From Chlorobiota bacterium (GTDB taxonomy: Bacteria > Bacteroidota > Ignavibacteria > OLB7): DNA of 64,000 nt. The position numbers and the translations under genes are program-made. The notes below the pieces were generated by a model. The model was not told the DNA's origin. It worked only from the letters and a program-made list of their open reading frames with translations, and made no database searches. Location of the stretch: contig JAQBOZ010000028.1 in assembly GCA_028287785.1 (NCBI GenBank), positions 310,001-374,000 of the forward strand, given 5' to 3'. Of this stretch, positions 52,852 to 60,288 are shown in pieces. The number at the start of each line of letters is the position of its first letter. Position 1 is the stretch's first letter.

Positions 52852-54144
52852 ATGGATGAGCCAACCAACTTTACACCGTCCGATCTTCTCTACCTGTTCC
52901 TCGATGGGGAGGCCAACGGCATGCAGCAGGCGATTCTCTTCGGCGCGCTCGCGGGAGATGGCGAGCTTCAGGCGGAGTTTACCCAGGCTCTCCACATGCG
53001 GTCCGCGCTGGAAAGCGAGCGGAACGACCTTCGTCCTCCCGTCGCCCTTACAAACGATCTCTTCGCGAAGGCAGGCTTCGGCGCGCCGGTCGCGGAATCG
53101 GTGGCCCCTGCGCTCTCCACGGCAGGCGGCGACGTTCTCGGTCGCCTCGGCATCCCCTTTCTCTGCGCCGTGGCCGGAGCGCTGATCACCGCCATCCTCT
53201 TCGGCTCGATCTATGGGCGGGAGATCGATGCGCTGAAGCGGGAGATGGCGATTGCAACGCGGGCTTCCACACTGCCGCATGGCAACGAAGCCCGGGCTTC
53301 GCGCAAGCCGATCACGACGCGGGACGCGCATACCGACGGTAATGTCGCCAATGCCGGCGGGGCCGACATGACGGCCCGGACGATCGCGGCACCGGTTCAC
53401 GCCGGACGCGGCGGAACAGGGGGATATTCTCCAGTGGATTCACGGGAAACGACCCGAGCCGCACGGAGCGCGCCCATCCCCGCAATCGCGCCGCGCGAAC
53501 CGGCAACCAGCGCCGCCGCCGGAACAACGATTGTCAGTTCAACAACCGCCCGGTCGCTGCCGATCGAGCTTCACCGGAACGCCGGGGCAGCGACGATCGC
53601 CTCCATCGCTCCAATCCCGCCCTTGTCTGATCCGCTCCTGATGCGCCGGGATGACGCGGATATTTCCGCGTATCCGTATTCGGCGCGGCTGCGGGGAATC
53701 ACCGATCTCCGGTTCTATCCCGATCGGGATCTCAACGGCGCGCTGCAACCCTGGTATGGCAACGCGAGCATCGGCGGAGAGTATCATCTTACTGAGAATC
53801 ATGCGGTCGGCATCGAGATCGGAGAGGACAGGATGCCGATGTACAGATCCAGCGGAACCGGCTTCGTGCGCGACGACAGGCTGTTCTGGGGAGGCGCCAC
53901 GTATCAGTTCCGAATGAACCGGATAGAGGTGATGGGAGGCGTGCAGCCATTTTTCGAGGGGATGGCCGGGGCAACGATGATGGGACCGATAGGCAAGGGC
54001 ACGGTGGGAATCAGTTATGCGCCGGAAGGACGCATCAGCATGGGGATCGGGATCGAGGGGACGGCGCTTCTCTATCAACTTCGCGGGCAGTGGTATTCCA
54101 CCCAGAAAACCGGCGTGGCATATCTCGTGAACGTGCATTTCTGA
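52852..54144 (+). CDS. Putative membrane anti-sigma factor with beta-rich C-terminal domain
   Basis: 430 residues. N-terminal cytoplasmic segment (1-90) with the pattern DLLYLFLDGEANGMQQAILFGALAGDGELQ seen in anti-sigma factors (LFLDGE). There is no HxxxCxxC zinc motif. One membrane helix at about 100-122. A variable Ala/Thr-rich linker (about 150-260) and a C-terminal beta-rich region (about 270-430) with WYGNASIGGEYHLTENHAVGIEIG, which looks like a short beta-barrel or an outer-membrane-type domain. The role of partner for the upstream sigma factor is inference. Confidence 0.7.
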   Translation: MDEPTNFTPSDLLYLFLDGEANGMQQAILFGALAGDGELQAEFTQALHMRSALESERNDLRPPVALTNDLFAKAGFGAPVAESVAPALSTAGGDVLGRLGIPFLCAVAGALITAILFGSIYGREIDALKREMAIATRASTLPHGNEARASRKPITTRDAHTDGNVANAGGADMTARTIAAPVHAGRGGTGGYSPVDSRETTRAARSAPIPAIAPREPATSAAAGTTIVSSTTARSLPIELHRNAGAATIASIAPIPPLSDPLLMRRDDADISAYPYSARLRGITDLRFYPDRDLNGALQPWYGNASIGGEYHLTENHAVGIEIGEDRMPMYRSSGTGFVRDDRLFWGGATYQFRMNRIEVMGGVQPFFEGMAGATMMGPIGKGTVGISYAPEGRISMGIGIEGTALLYQLRGQWYSTQKTGVAYLVNVHF

Positions 54145-54293
54145 AGCGGAAATATCGACCGGATAGTTCCAGAAAATTGGAATCGACGGGAGGGATGATT
54201 GTTCGGATTGCGTTTCAATGATTTCCGCGCATGCTGCATCGGAAAACATTAAAACGGGCTCCGTGGATGAACCCGCAGCATCTCCCGATCAAA

Positions 54294-54337
54294 CAGACGG
54301 TTCAACAACATCATCCGCCGCGTTGTTGAAGAGTCTG
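54294..54337. repeat. Inverted repeat of family 3
   Basis: CAGACGGTTCAACAAC and GTTGTTGAAGAGTCTG form a nearly perfect 16-bp stem. It is located between the anti-sigma-like and META lipoprotein genes. Motif (CAACATCATCCGCCGCGTTG) recurs at 29338 and 46780 regions. Confidence 0.8.
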
Positions 54338-54376
54338 ACACGAAAGAACATCAATCAATATCATAATGGAAATGTC

Positions 54377-55663
54377 ATGAAACGATCATTTATCCTGCTC
54401 GGGATATTCTTTCTCTCGCTGATGGCGGGGGCCTGCCGCGATGGCAGCATATTTCCGATCGATCCATCGACGGGACATCATCCAAAGGACAGCATCCCCA
54501 CGGTGACGAGCCCGATTCCCGCCGAATTCATCGGCAGGCAATGGGATCTTATGACGATCGAATTTATCGGCAGCGGAACGTTTATCCTGCCGGTGCAGCA
54601 GTTCACGCTGACGTTCAATGATGGCTCGCACCTCAGCGGCCTGGCCGACTGCAACAAGTACAACGCCGGCTATGCGACGAAATCGCCCGACGGCATTTCC
54701 ATCTCCGATCTCGTCGCCACGAAAATTGCCTGCGTCGCGGATGATGGAGCGCCGGAATATATGGAGGGGCTGCGGACCGCGATATCCTTCAGGATCGCGA
54801 ACAATACGCTCCGGATTTATTACGACAGTGGAAGGAAAGTCCTGAATTACAACCTTCACGCGGCGGTTATTTCCGACTCCGGCAGCACAAAAAAACTGAC
54901 CATCGGCCAGATCAAGGGCGTTCAGTGGGTGCTATCGACATTTGAGTCAATTCCGGGACACCTTGTGGGAGCGCGCACGCAGGACCCCGTGCCGGACGAT
55001 CAGAGATTTACGCTTCAGTTCGAGGGAAATGGAACAAATACGCTGACAGGATCGGCCAACTGCAACACCTACAGCGCCACGTTCGGCGAGGGAACGAATT
55101 ATTCGCTCGGCATTTCCGCCGTCTCCTCCACGAAAGCTCTCTGCGGAGTTCAGGCCGATCTGCAACAGCGATATTATGATGCGCTTCAGGGGGCCGTCAG
55201 CTACCTGGCAACGATCGAAGACGGGCAGATGATGCTCCGGATTTATTACGACAGCGGGCACGCGGTGCTGAATTTCCTCCAGGTGACTCCCCTTCCCGGC
55301 GCCGCCAGCCCGTTGAAGAGCCATTTCGGCGAAAAGTGGCGTCTGACGGGCTACGGCCCCACCGTTGGCGCAATCACCAACCCGGTGACATACGATGGCC
55401 GGACGCTGTTCATCACGTTCGTCGATGATCATACCCTTGTGGGAAATGCATACTGCTCCTCGTTCACCGGAGAATATTCGCTCCATGATTACATCGGGAT
55501 CTCCATGGTGGATCTCAACTGGCCCGCGACAACCATCTGCCAGGAGAACGAAGCATTCATGAAGGATGCTCTCACGTCGATGACGTTCTATGAAGTGGAC
55601 AACAACACGCTCCATATCTACTATCACGGAAAGAGCGATATGCTCTACTTCGTGAAGGAATGA
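54377..55663 (+). CDS. Lipoprotein with three META (DUF306) domains
   Basis: 428 residues from ATG at 54377 (MKRSFILLGIFF). Lipobox AGAC (acylated Cys about residue 21). Three repeats of the META/HslJ type follow (about 50-165, 185-310, 325-425): each starts with W.L/WDLMT and has the pattern (L/F)SGLADCNxYxA or GSANCNTYSATF and ends with IYYDSG..V/MLNF. META domains bind no known cofactor and are often linked to secreted or heat-shock factors. The three-domain form is longer than the usual single-domain HslJ. The ATG is chosen for its good signal peptide; the longer ORF starts at 54218. Confidence 0.85.
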   Translation: MKRSFILLGIFFLSLMAGACRDGSIFPIDPSTGHHPKDSIPTVTSPIPAEFIGRQWDLMTIEFIGSGTFILPVQQFTLTFNDGSHLSGLADCNKYNAGYATKSPDGISISDLVATKIACVADDGAPEYMEGLRTAISFRIANNTLRIYYDSGRKVLNYNLHAAVISDSGSTKKLTIGQIKGVQWVLSTFESIPGHLVGARTQDPVPDDQRFTLQFEGNGTNTLTGSANCNTYSATFGEGTNYSLGISAVSSTKALCGVQADLQQRYYDALQGAVSYLATIEDGQMMLRIYYDSGHAVLNFLQVTPLPGAASPLKSHFGEKWRLTGYGPTVGAITNPVTYDGRTLFITFVDDHTLVGNAYCSSFTGEYSLHDYIGISMVDLNWPATTICQENEAFMKDALTSMTFYEVDNNTLHIYYHGKSDMLYFVKE

Positions 55664-55719
55664 TAGAGCGGGACGCAGTGTGATACGGTGCCGGGGCGCG
55701 ATGCGATCATCCGCCCCGG

Positions 55720-56634
55720 TCACCCGCCGTTCAGATCCAGCCGCCGCAGCGCTCTCCGATAGATCAGCCACACCATCCCCCCCAGAATCAGCAGCCAGAT
55801 GCCGCCGCGCAGGAGCGTTGCCATGATCAGCGATGGCTCGGGATCGATCAGCAGTTTGGCGGGATAATACATCATCACCGGAAACGGCGTAAGCTCCACC
55901 GCCGCCCGCGCGCCGGCCGGCCAGAACCCCAGCGGAACCGCCCCACCGCCGAATGTCAGAATCAGCAGGCCGATGATCCAGACGAACGCCGTGGACCGCT
56001 CGATCCAGAATGTGGCGAGCCCCGCGATCGCCTGAAGAGCAAAGTAGAGGAGCGAGCGGAGAAGAAACGCCATGATGAACGCGACCACGCCGAGCGGTCG
56101 CACGGCGATGGCCCCGGAGGCGATCCACGCCACGATAAACGCCGCCGGAAACGCCACGGCAAACGAAAGGACGGTGTTCGCCATCACCACCGCGAAACGG
56201 GCCATCAGATAATCGTACGGTCGCGCAAGGGTGATCACGATATTGCCGGAGATCACATCGTTCTCGATATCGAGCTGCGCCTCCGTCTGCACGGCGAAAT
56301 AGAGCGTCTGCGCGGCCGCCAGAAACCATATCAGCTTTGTCCAGTCGAGCGCCTCCCCGTTCAACGACGAAACCGCGGCCGGGCCGACCGTCACCTTCCA
56401 GACCTGGAGAAGCACGTAGAAGAAGAGGACGATGGTGCCGTTGCTCAGGACGAAATCCCACGTGTACGCCGTAAGCTGCCGCAGCTCGATCCGGAAGATC
56501 GACCAGTATTTACCGGCCTCGCGAACGAGGGATGTGCGCGGGGCGATGCCCCGCGCACCAGGAATTGCGCCCCTCCGGGGCTTGAAGAAAGAAGACAAGG
56601 TAACTCCAACGGGGCGCCACGGCCCATGCACCAA
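55720..56634 (-). CDS. ABC-2-type transporter permease (DUF990-like), N-terminus rebuilt by a repeat
   Basis: 304 residues in the only long open reading frame. Residues about 35-304 are the usual six-helix ABC-2 permease (IELRQLTAYTWDFVLSNGTIVLFFYVLLQ ... TEAQLDIENDVISGNIVITLARPYDYLMARFAVVMANTVLSFAVAFPAAF), typical of COG4587-type permeases. The first 33-35 residues are encoded by the inserted two-hairpin repeat (56532-56590 and 56606-56640); no ATG, GTG or TTG lies between the end of the repeat and the first conserved helix in frame. The natural N-terminus is therefore lost or starts at a non-standard codon. No partner ATPase lies in the window. Confidence 0.75.
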   Translation of the reverse strand: MVHGPWRPVGVTLSSFFKPRRGAIPGARGIAPRTSLVREAGKYWSIFRIELRQLTAYTWDFVLSNGTIVLFFYVLLQVWKVTVGPAAVSSLNGEALDWTKLIWFLAAAQTLYFAVQTEAQLDIENDVISGNIVITLARPYDYLMARFAVVMANTVLSFAVAFPAAFIVAWIASGAIAVRPLGVVAFIMAFLLRSLLYFALQAIAGLATFWIERSTAFVWIIGLLILTFGGGAVPLGFWPAGARAAVELTPFPVMMYYPAKLLIDPEPSLIMATLLRGGIWLLILGGMVWLIYRRALRRLDLNGG

Positions 56635-56826
56635 GGGTTATGTCCCTCCGGGGATTGAAAGCTTTACCCTGAGCCCCGGAGGGGCGCCATAGCTCCTGCG
56701 CGGGGTACAACCCCCCGCGCACCTGAGCCCCGGAGGGGCGCCATAGCTCCTGCGCGGGGTACAACCCCGCGTACCTGAGCCCCGGAGGGGCGCCATGCCC
56801 CCTGCATGGGATGCAACCCCATGAGA
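56532..56826. repeat. Array of five two-hairpin repeat units
   Basis: Unit A (56532-56590), a diverged unit (56606-56662), and three unit B copies in tandem (about 56668-56720, 56721-56775, 56775-56823) with TGAGCCCCGGAGGGGCGCC each. It fills the gap between the permease and DUF71 genes and overlaps the permease start. Confidence 0.9.
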
Positions 56827-56832
56827 ATGGTA

Positions 56833-57513
56833 TTAAGAGAGACGGGTTTCGCTTCTCCCCTGCACCACCTTCCAGTAATCAATCTCCAGCCCCACGCTGC
56901 CGGTGGTTGCCCGGCGCTCGGCATGCGTCAGAATGATCTCCCCCTCCATCAGCGGGCTCCGGCAGACGAACGTATGATACTCTCCCGATTCGCCGCACGG
57001 GTCCAGCCCCTGCTCCCCCATATACTCGATGAATTCCTTCGTGATATCCCTGCCGAGATACGCCTCGCTGATTCGTCGCTCGATCTGGATGATGACCGAC
57101 CGCATGGCGCGGCGCTGCTCCTCGATCAGCAGCGCCGTCGGAATTCCCCAGAGAGGGAAGAGCGGGCGGATTGAAAAATCCGATGTGATGTTCTCGAACC
57201 ACTCGCGATGCTCGCGGAGATAGATATCGCCGAAGATGCCGCAGGTGATCCCGTCGGAACGGATATCGAACAGCGTGTTCCGGAGCGCCCGCTCATATGT
57301 GGCATAGGTTGCGCGGACTTTCAGCAGCGGGATTCCCACAAGCCGCGCCTGTTCCTCGATCAGCTCCGGCGGCAGGCGGTGGGACATCACCAGATCCGTC
57401 TCCTCATCGATGAACGTCACCAGCAGCTCGCACTCCATCCCCGCCTGCAACGCACGCTGAAGCGCGTAATGGGAGTCCTTGCCGCCCGACCACATCGCAA
57501 ATGCGCTGCTCAT
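56833..57513 (-). CDS. DUF71/Dph6-type ATP pyrophosphatase
   Basis: 226 residues. N-terminal PP-loop SGGKDS (residues 9-14) and the family motif GESGEYHTFV near residue 180 are diagnostic for the DUF71 diphthine-ammonia-ligase-like proteins. Bacteria lack diphthamide, so the substrate must differ; some bacterial homologues have been linked to B12 salvage, an established idea for part of the family. It overlaps the BFD-like gene by four bases (57510-57513), so both are co-translated and may work together. First Met is used. Cytoplasmic. Confidence 0.88.
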   Translation of the reverse strand: MSSAFAMWSGGKDSHYALQRALQAGMECELLVTFIDEETDLVMSHRLPPELIEEQARLVGIPLLKVRATYATYERALRNTLFDIRSDGITCGIFGDIYLREHREWFENITSDFSIRPLFPLWGIPTALLIEEQRRAMRSVIIQIERRISEAYLGRDITKEFIEYMGEQGLDPCGESGEYHTFVCRSPLMEGEIILTHAERRATTGSVGLEIDYWKVVQGRSETRLS

Positions 57514-57758
57514 CGCCTCCCCTCCGCCACAACGCCGGACATCGCGGTCCAGAGATCCATCTCCCGACTCCCGAGCACGGGAAGATCGGTTTCGCCGGTG
57601 GCAAGCGCCCGCTGCATGTACGGCACGCAGAGGCCGCAGCCGGTGCCGAGCGCGCAGAAATTCTGCAACGCGGCAACGGTCGCGCAGCCGTGCGCCCTCG
57701 CGGTCGCCAGCGCAGCCGCGAACGGCACGCCGTGACAGAGACAGCGGTTTACCGCCAT
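57510..57758 (-). CDS. BFD-like [2Fe-2S]-binding protein
   Basis: 82 residues from ATG at 57758 (MAVNRCLCHGVPFAA). Cys residues at CLCHG and at GTGCGLCVPY match the C-x-C ... C-x2-C motif of bacterioferritin-associated ferredoxin and the BFD domain of nitrite/nitrate reductases. The short length and the absence of a bacterioferritin gene suggest a partner role for a nearby enzyme. It is in a tight operon with the DUF71 gene (4-base overlap) and 69 bases after the aldo/keto reductase. The ORF to 57827 adds a non-conserved part. Confidence 0.85.
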   Translation of the reverse strand: MAVNRCLCHGVPFAAALATARAHGCATVAALQNFCALGTGCGLCVPYMQRALATGETDLPVLGSREMDLWTAMSGVVAEGRR

Positions 57759-57827
57759 CCTCTCCTCCAGCTCTGTTCGATCCGATTCATACCGTAAAAA
57801 TAGTGCAAAGCATCCGCCCCTCCCCAC

Positions 57828-59348
57828 TTACTCCCCCAGATGTATCCGTCCCCACGTTCCCTCGTCGCCGAGAGGACCGAGACGAAGCGCGTGGAGAACA
57901 TCATCCACATATTCCTCCCTCCGCATCCCCACCAGCACGGAGTCCACGCCATCCACGCCAAGCAGCAGCCGTATTGCCACCGATGACAACGTCCCCTCGG
58001 TCGCGACCCCAAGGGTCCCCTCCAGCTCCCCCCTGATCCTTGTGGAACGCTCCTGCGCGTCGCGACTGTAGTGCACGGCAATGGCCTGGAAGAGCGCCCG
58101 CGCGGCCGCCACGTAGCCGTTGTACCAGTCGAGATGTGCCGGCGTCCCATGTTCCCGGAAATACTGCGCGGCAAATCCCAGCCGGGGAGCGAAGTGCTGC
58201 GAAAGGATATCGTTGAAATGCTCTATCGAGCCGAAGGTCTCCCAGTGCTCCCGCATCGTGGCCCCCACGGAGATAAACTCCCGCAGTGCCCGCGTTCCCT
58301 CCGGATCGGCGGCGAAATGCGCCAGCGTGTTCCCCGCGAACTCCGTCTCCATCGCCGTCAGCTTCTCTATTCCATCGGCGATATGCGTTTCGCCCAGCGG
58401 CAACGAGGCGAGAGGGAAATCGGCAAGGCGCATCAGCTCCGGGCCGACGATCGCGTTCAGCGGACGGTTGATCAGCACGCCAAGATTTTTCCTCCGCGCC
58501 AGCTCTATCAGCGTCTCTCCTCCCCGCTGATTTTTCTCGGTCACAAACCCGCGCTCCGCAAGGTTGGCGGGGAACTGTATCGCGGCGAAATGATGCACCA
58601 GCGAAATCCTCTCGGCGATGCCGATGCATTCCTCCAGCGATGTGAAATCGGCAGCATCGGAGGGATGCGGAAAGCTGTTCGATGAGATCCCGTACCACGC
58701 TATCCGCCCGCGCTCCACCTCCGTCTCCAGATATGCGAATGCATCGTGGATGCGCCGGTAATATTCCTTCCGCGCCGCCTCAATGCCGATGCCGGCCCTG
58801 GCCGCCCAGCTCAGATAATACTCGGGATTGTGGAGCAGGTAAAGATCGATGGTGGAGAGTTTGAGCCGCGCCAGCGCCCGCGATATCTGATCTTCCAGAA
58901 ACTCCGGCGATATCGAATGCCAGAGACCCGGCGAATATTCCACCACGTCGGGAAATCCGCTCCCCGATCCGGCCCGCTCCCGCGCCATCGTGTAGTTGCT
59001 CCCCTGGATATATCCCCCCTTGGTCACCACCACGATCTGGCCGCGGGCAATCAATCCGGCCCGCTCAAGCTCATCGATCGTCTCGCCTATCAACTCCTCG
59101 CTCCCGCCATCGGCATAATTGGCCGATGTGTCGATCAGATTGATGCCGTTCGTCAGCGCCCGGCGAAGCCCCATATGGTGCGCCTCCACGCCGACCGATA
59201 CCCGATAGCCACCAAAGCCGGCGCCCGAAACCCGAAGGCCGGTGCGGCCGAGAATCGAGGAATAAAGGCCGGGATGAGCGACGTGATATTCCTCCGTGAG
59301 ATGTTCTGTTGCCCGCATCATTACCCTCTCTCGCGATATGCTGAACAT
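57828..59348 (-). CDS. Aldo/keto reductase with long C-terminal extension
   Basis: 506 residues (496 from ATG at 59318). An AKR (beta/alpha)8 domain (about 30-360) with the catalytic Asp-Tyr pair in DTSANYADGGSEELIGE and Lys in VVTKGGYI; RGRIAWYGISSNSF and NRPLNAIVG are also in the family pattern. Residues about 360-506 form an additional helical part that is not in the usual 300-340-residue enzymes, with LGVDGVDSVLVGMRREEYVDDVL at the end as in AKR. An ATG at 59318 (MRATEHLTEEY) is the alternative start. NAD(P)H-dependent reduction of an unknown carbonyl substrate. Confidence 0.88.
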   Translation of the reverse strand: MFSISRERVMMRATEHLTEEYHVAHPGLYSSILGRTGLRVSGAGFGGYRVSVGVEAHHMGLRRALTNGINLIDTSANYADGGSEELIGETIDELERAGLIARGQIVVVTKGGYIQGSNYTMARERAGSGSGFPDVVEYSPGLWHSISPEFLEDQISRALARLKLSTIDLYLLHNPEYYLSWAARAGIGIEAARKEYYRRIHDAFAYLETEVERGRIAWYGISSNSFPHPSDAADFTSLEECIGIAERISLVHHFAAIQFPANLAERGFVTEKNQRGGETLIELARRKNLGVLINRPLNAIVGPELMRLADFPLASLPLGETHIADGIEKLTAMETEFAGNTLAHFAADPEGTRALREFISVGATMREHWETFGSIEHFNDILSQHFAPRLGFAAQYFREHGTPAHLDWYNGYVAAARALFQAIAVHYSRDAQERSTRIRGELEGTLGVATEGTLSSVAIRLLLGVDGVDSVLVGMRREEYVDDVLHALRLGPLGDEGTWGRIHLGE

Positions 59349-59387
59349 GAACCGAAAAGCGCCGAACCCCTGATCGATGATGCCATG

Positions 59388-60098
59388 CTACGGAAGGTGC
59401 AGGAGCGCATCGATCGCGGGGGTTTTGAAGAAGAGGAAGAGCAGCCCCCACATCACCACGGAGAAGGAGGTCGGGATGGTGAGATTGTCGTCGATGTTGA
59501 CGCCGTAGCTCATCGCCTCGACAACCGCCGCGACAACCGAGGCCACGGCGCCGGCCGCGATAAACTGCCACGGCGCATGGAAGAGCAGCGCGACGATGAT
59601 CACCATCAGGATGGCGCTGACCGCGAACGCGCTCGATCCCTCCACGCTCTTCTCAAGAAAGCGATGCCGCCCGAAACGCCGTCCGATAAGCGCCGCAACC
59701 GTATCGCTGACGATCAGCACCACGAAGCCGGTAATCATCACCACTTTGGGAAAGAGGAGGATGCAGATCGTGGCCGAAAGAAGCACCCACGTTGCCCCGC
59801 TGACCCGTGCCTTGCCGCCACGCCGCTCGTGCGAGCGGAGCATGCCGCCGAAGAGCTTCTGAATCACCCGGTCCACCGGCTCCGAGCGAACCCGCAGATA
59901 CTCGATGACCAGCCCCAGCACCGTGGCCGGCACCAGCAGCCAGAGCATCGTCGATTTTGGGAGAAGGCTGTAGAGTATGGGAATGCCGAAGGAGCTGAGG
60001 TGGATCATCTTCCGCTGAAACTCGCTCCGCATCGAGATCTGCGTTGCGGCCGGGTCGGCCTTCGCTGCCGCCGGGGAAGGTTCGTTCTGTAGGGGCAT
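59388..60098 (-). CDS. Dolichol/phytol kinase-like membrane protein (SEC59/VTE5 family)
   Basis: 236 residues with 6-7 membrane helices. N-terminal FQRKMIHLSSFGIPILYSLLP is the family signature, followed by the CTP-type motif HERRGGKARVSGATWVLLSA and SDTVAALIGRRFGRHRFLEKSVEGS. The family includes dolichol kinase, VTE5 phytol kinase and phosphatidate cytidylyltransferase-like proteins. It would phosphorylate a polyprenyl alcohol with CTP. Together with the DUF92 protein at 45.7 kb this could form a two-step isoprenoid-alcohol salvage (inference). It is about 40 bases ahead of the AKR gene in the same operon. Confidence 0.85.
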   Translation of the reverse strand: MPLQNEPSPAAAKADPAATQISMRSEFQRKMIHLSSFGIPILYSLLPKSTMLWLLVPATVLGLVIEYLRVRSEPVDRVIQKLFGGMLRSHERRGGKARVSGATWVLLSATICILLFPKVVMITGFVVLIVSDTVAALIGRRFGRHRFLEKSVEGSSAFAVSAILMVIIVALLFHAPWQFIAAGAVASVVAAVVEAMSYGVNIDDNLTIPTSFSVVMWGLLFLFFKTPAIDALLHLP

Positions 60099-60221
60099 AA
60101 ATTGGATTCCGCGGGATAAGTAAGATCAGCCCTCCCGGCATTCGCCGACCGGGAAGCTTGGGCGATGCCGTGTTCGGAGGCTCTCCGCCTATCCGGAACA
60201 ATCCTCATTCCATAAGATGAA

Positions 60222-60254
60222 GCCGCCCGATCTCGAAGGACGAGAACGGGCGGC
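60222..60254 (-). terminator. Hairpin after ftsH
   Basis: On the minus strand GCCGCCCG and CGGGCGGC form an 8-bp stem, followed by TTCATCTT. It separates ftsH from the kinase-like gene. Confidence 0.7.
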
Positions 60255-60288
60255 AACATAATCAATTGATAATAACCGGCACGCCGGA

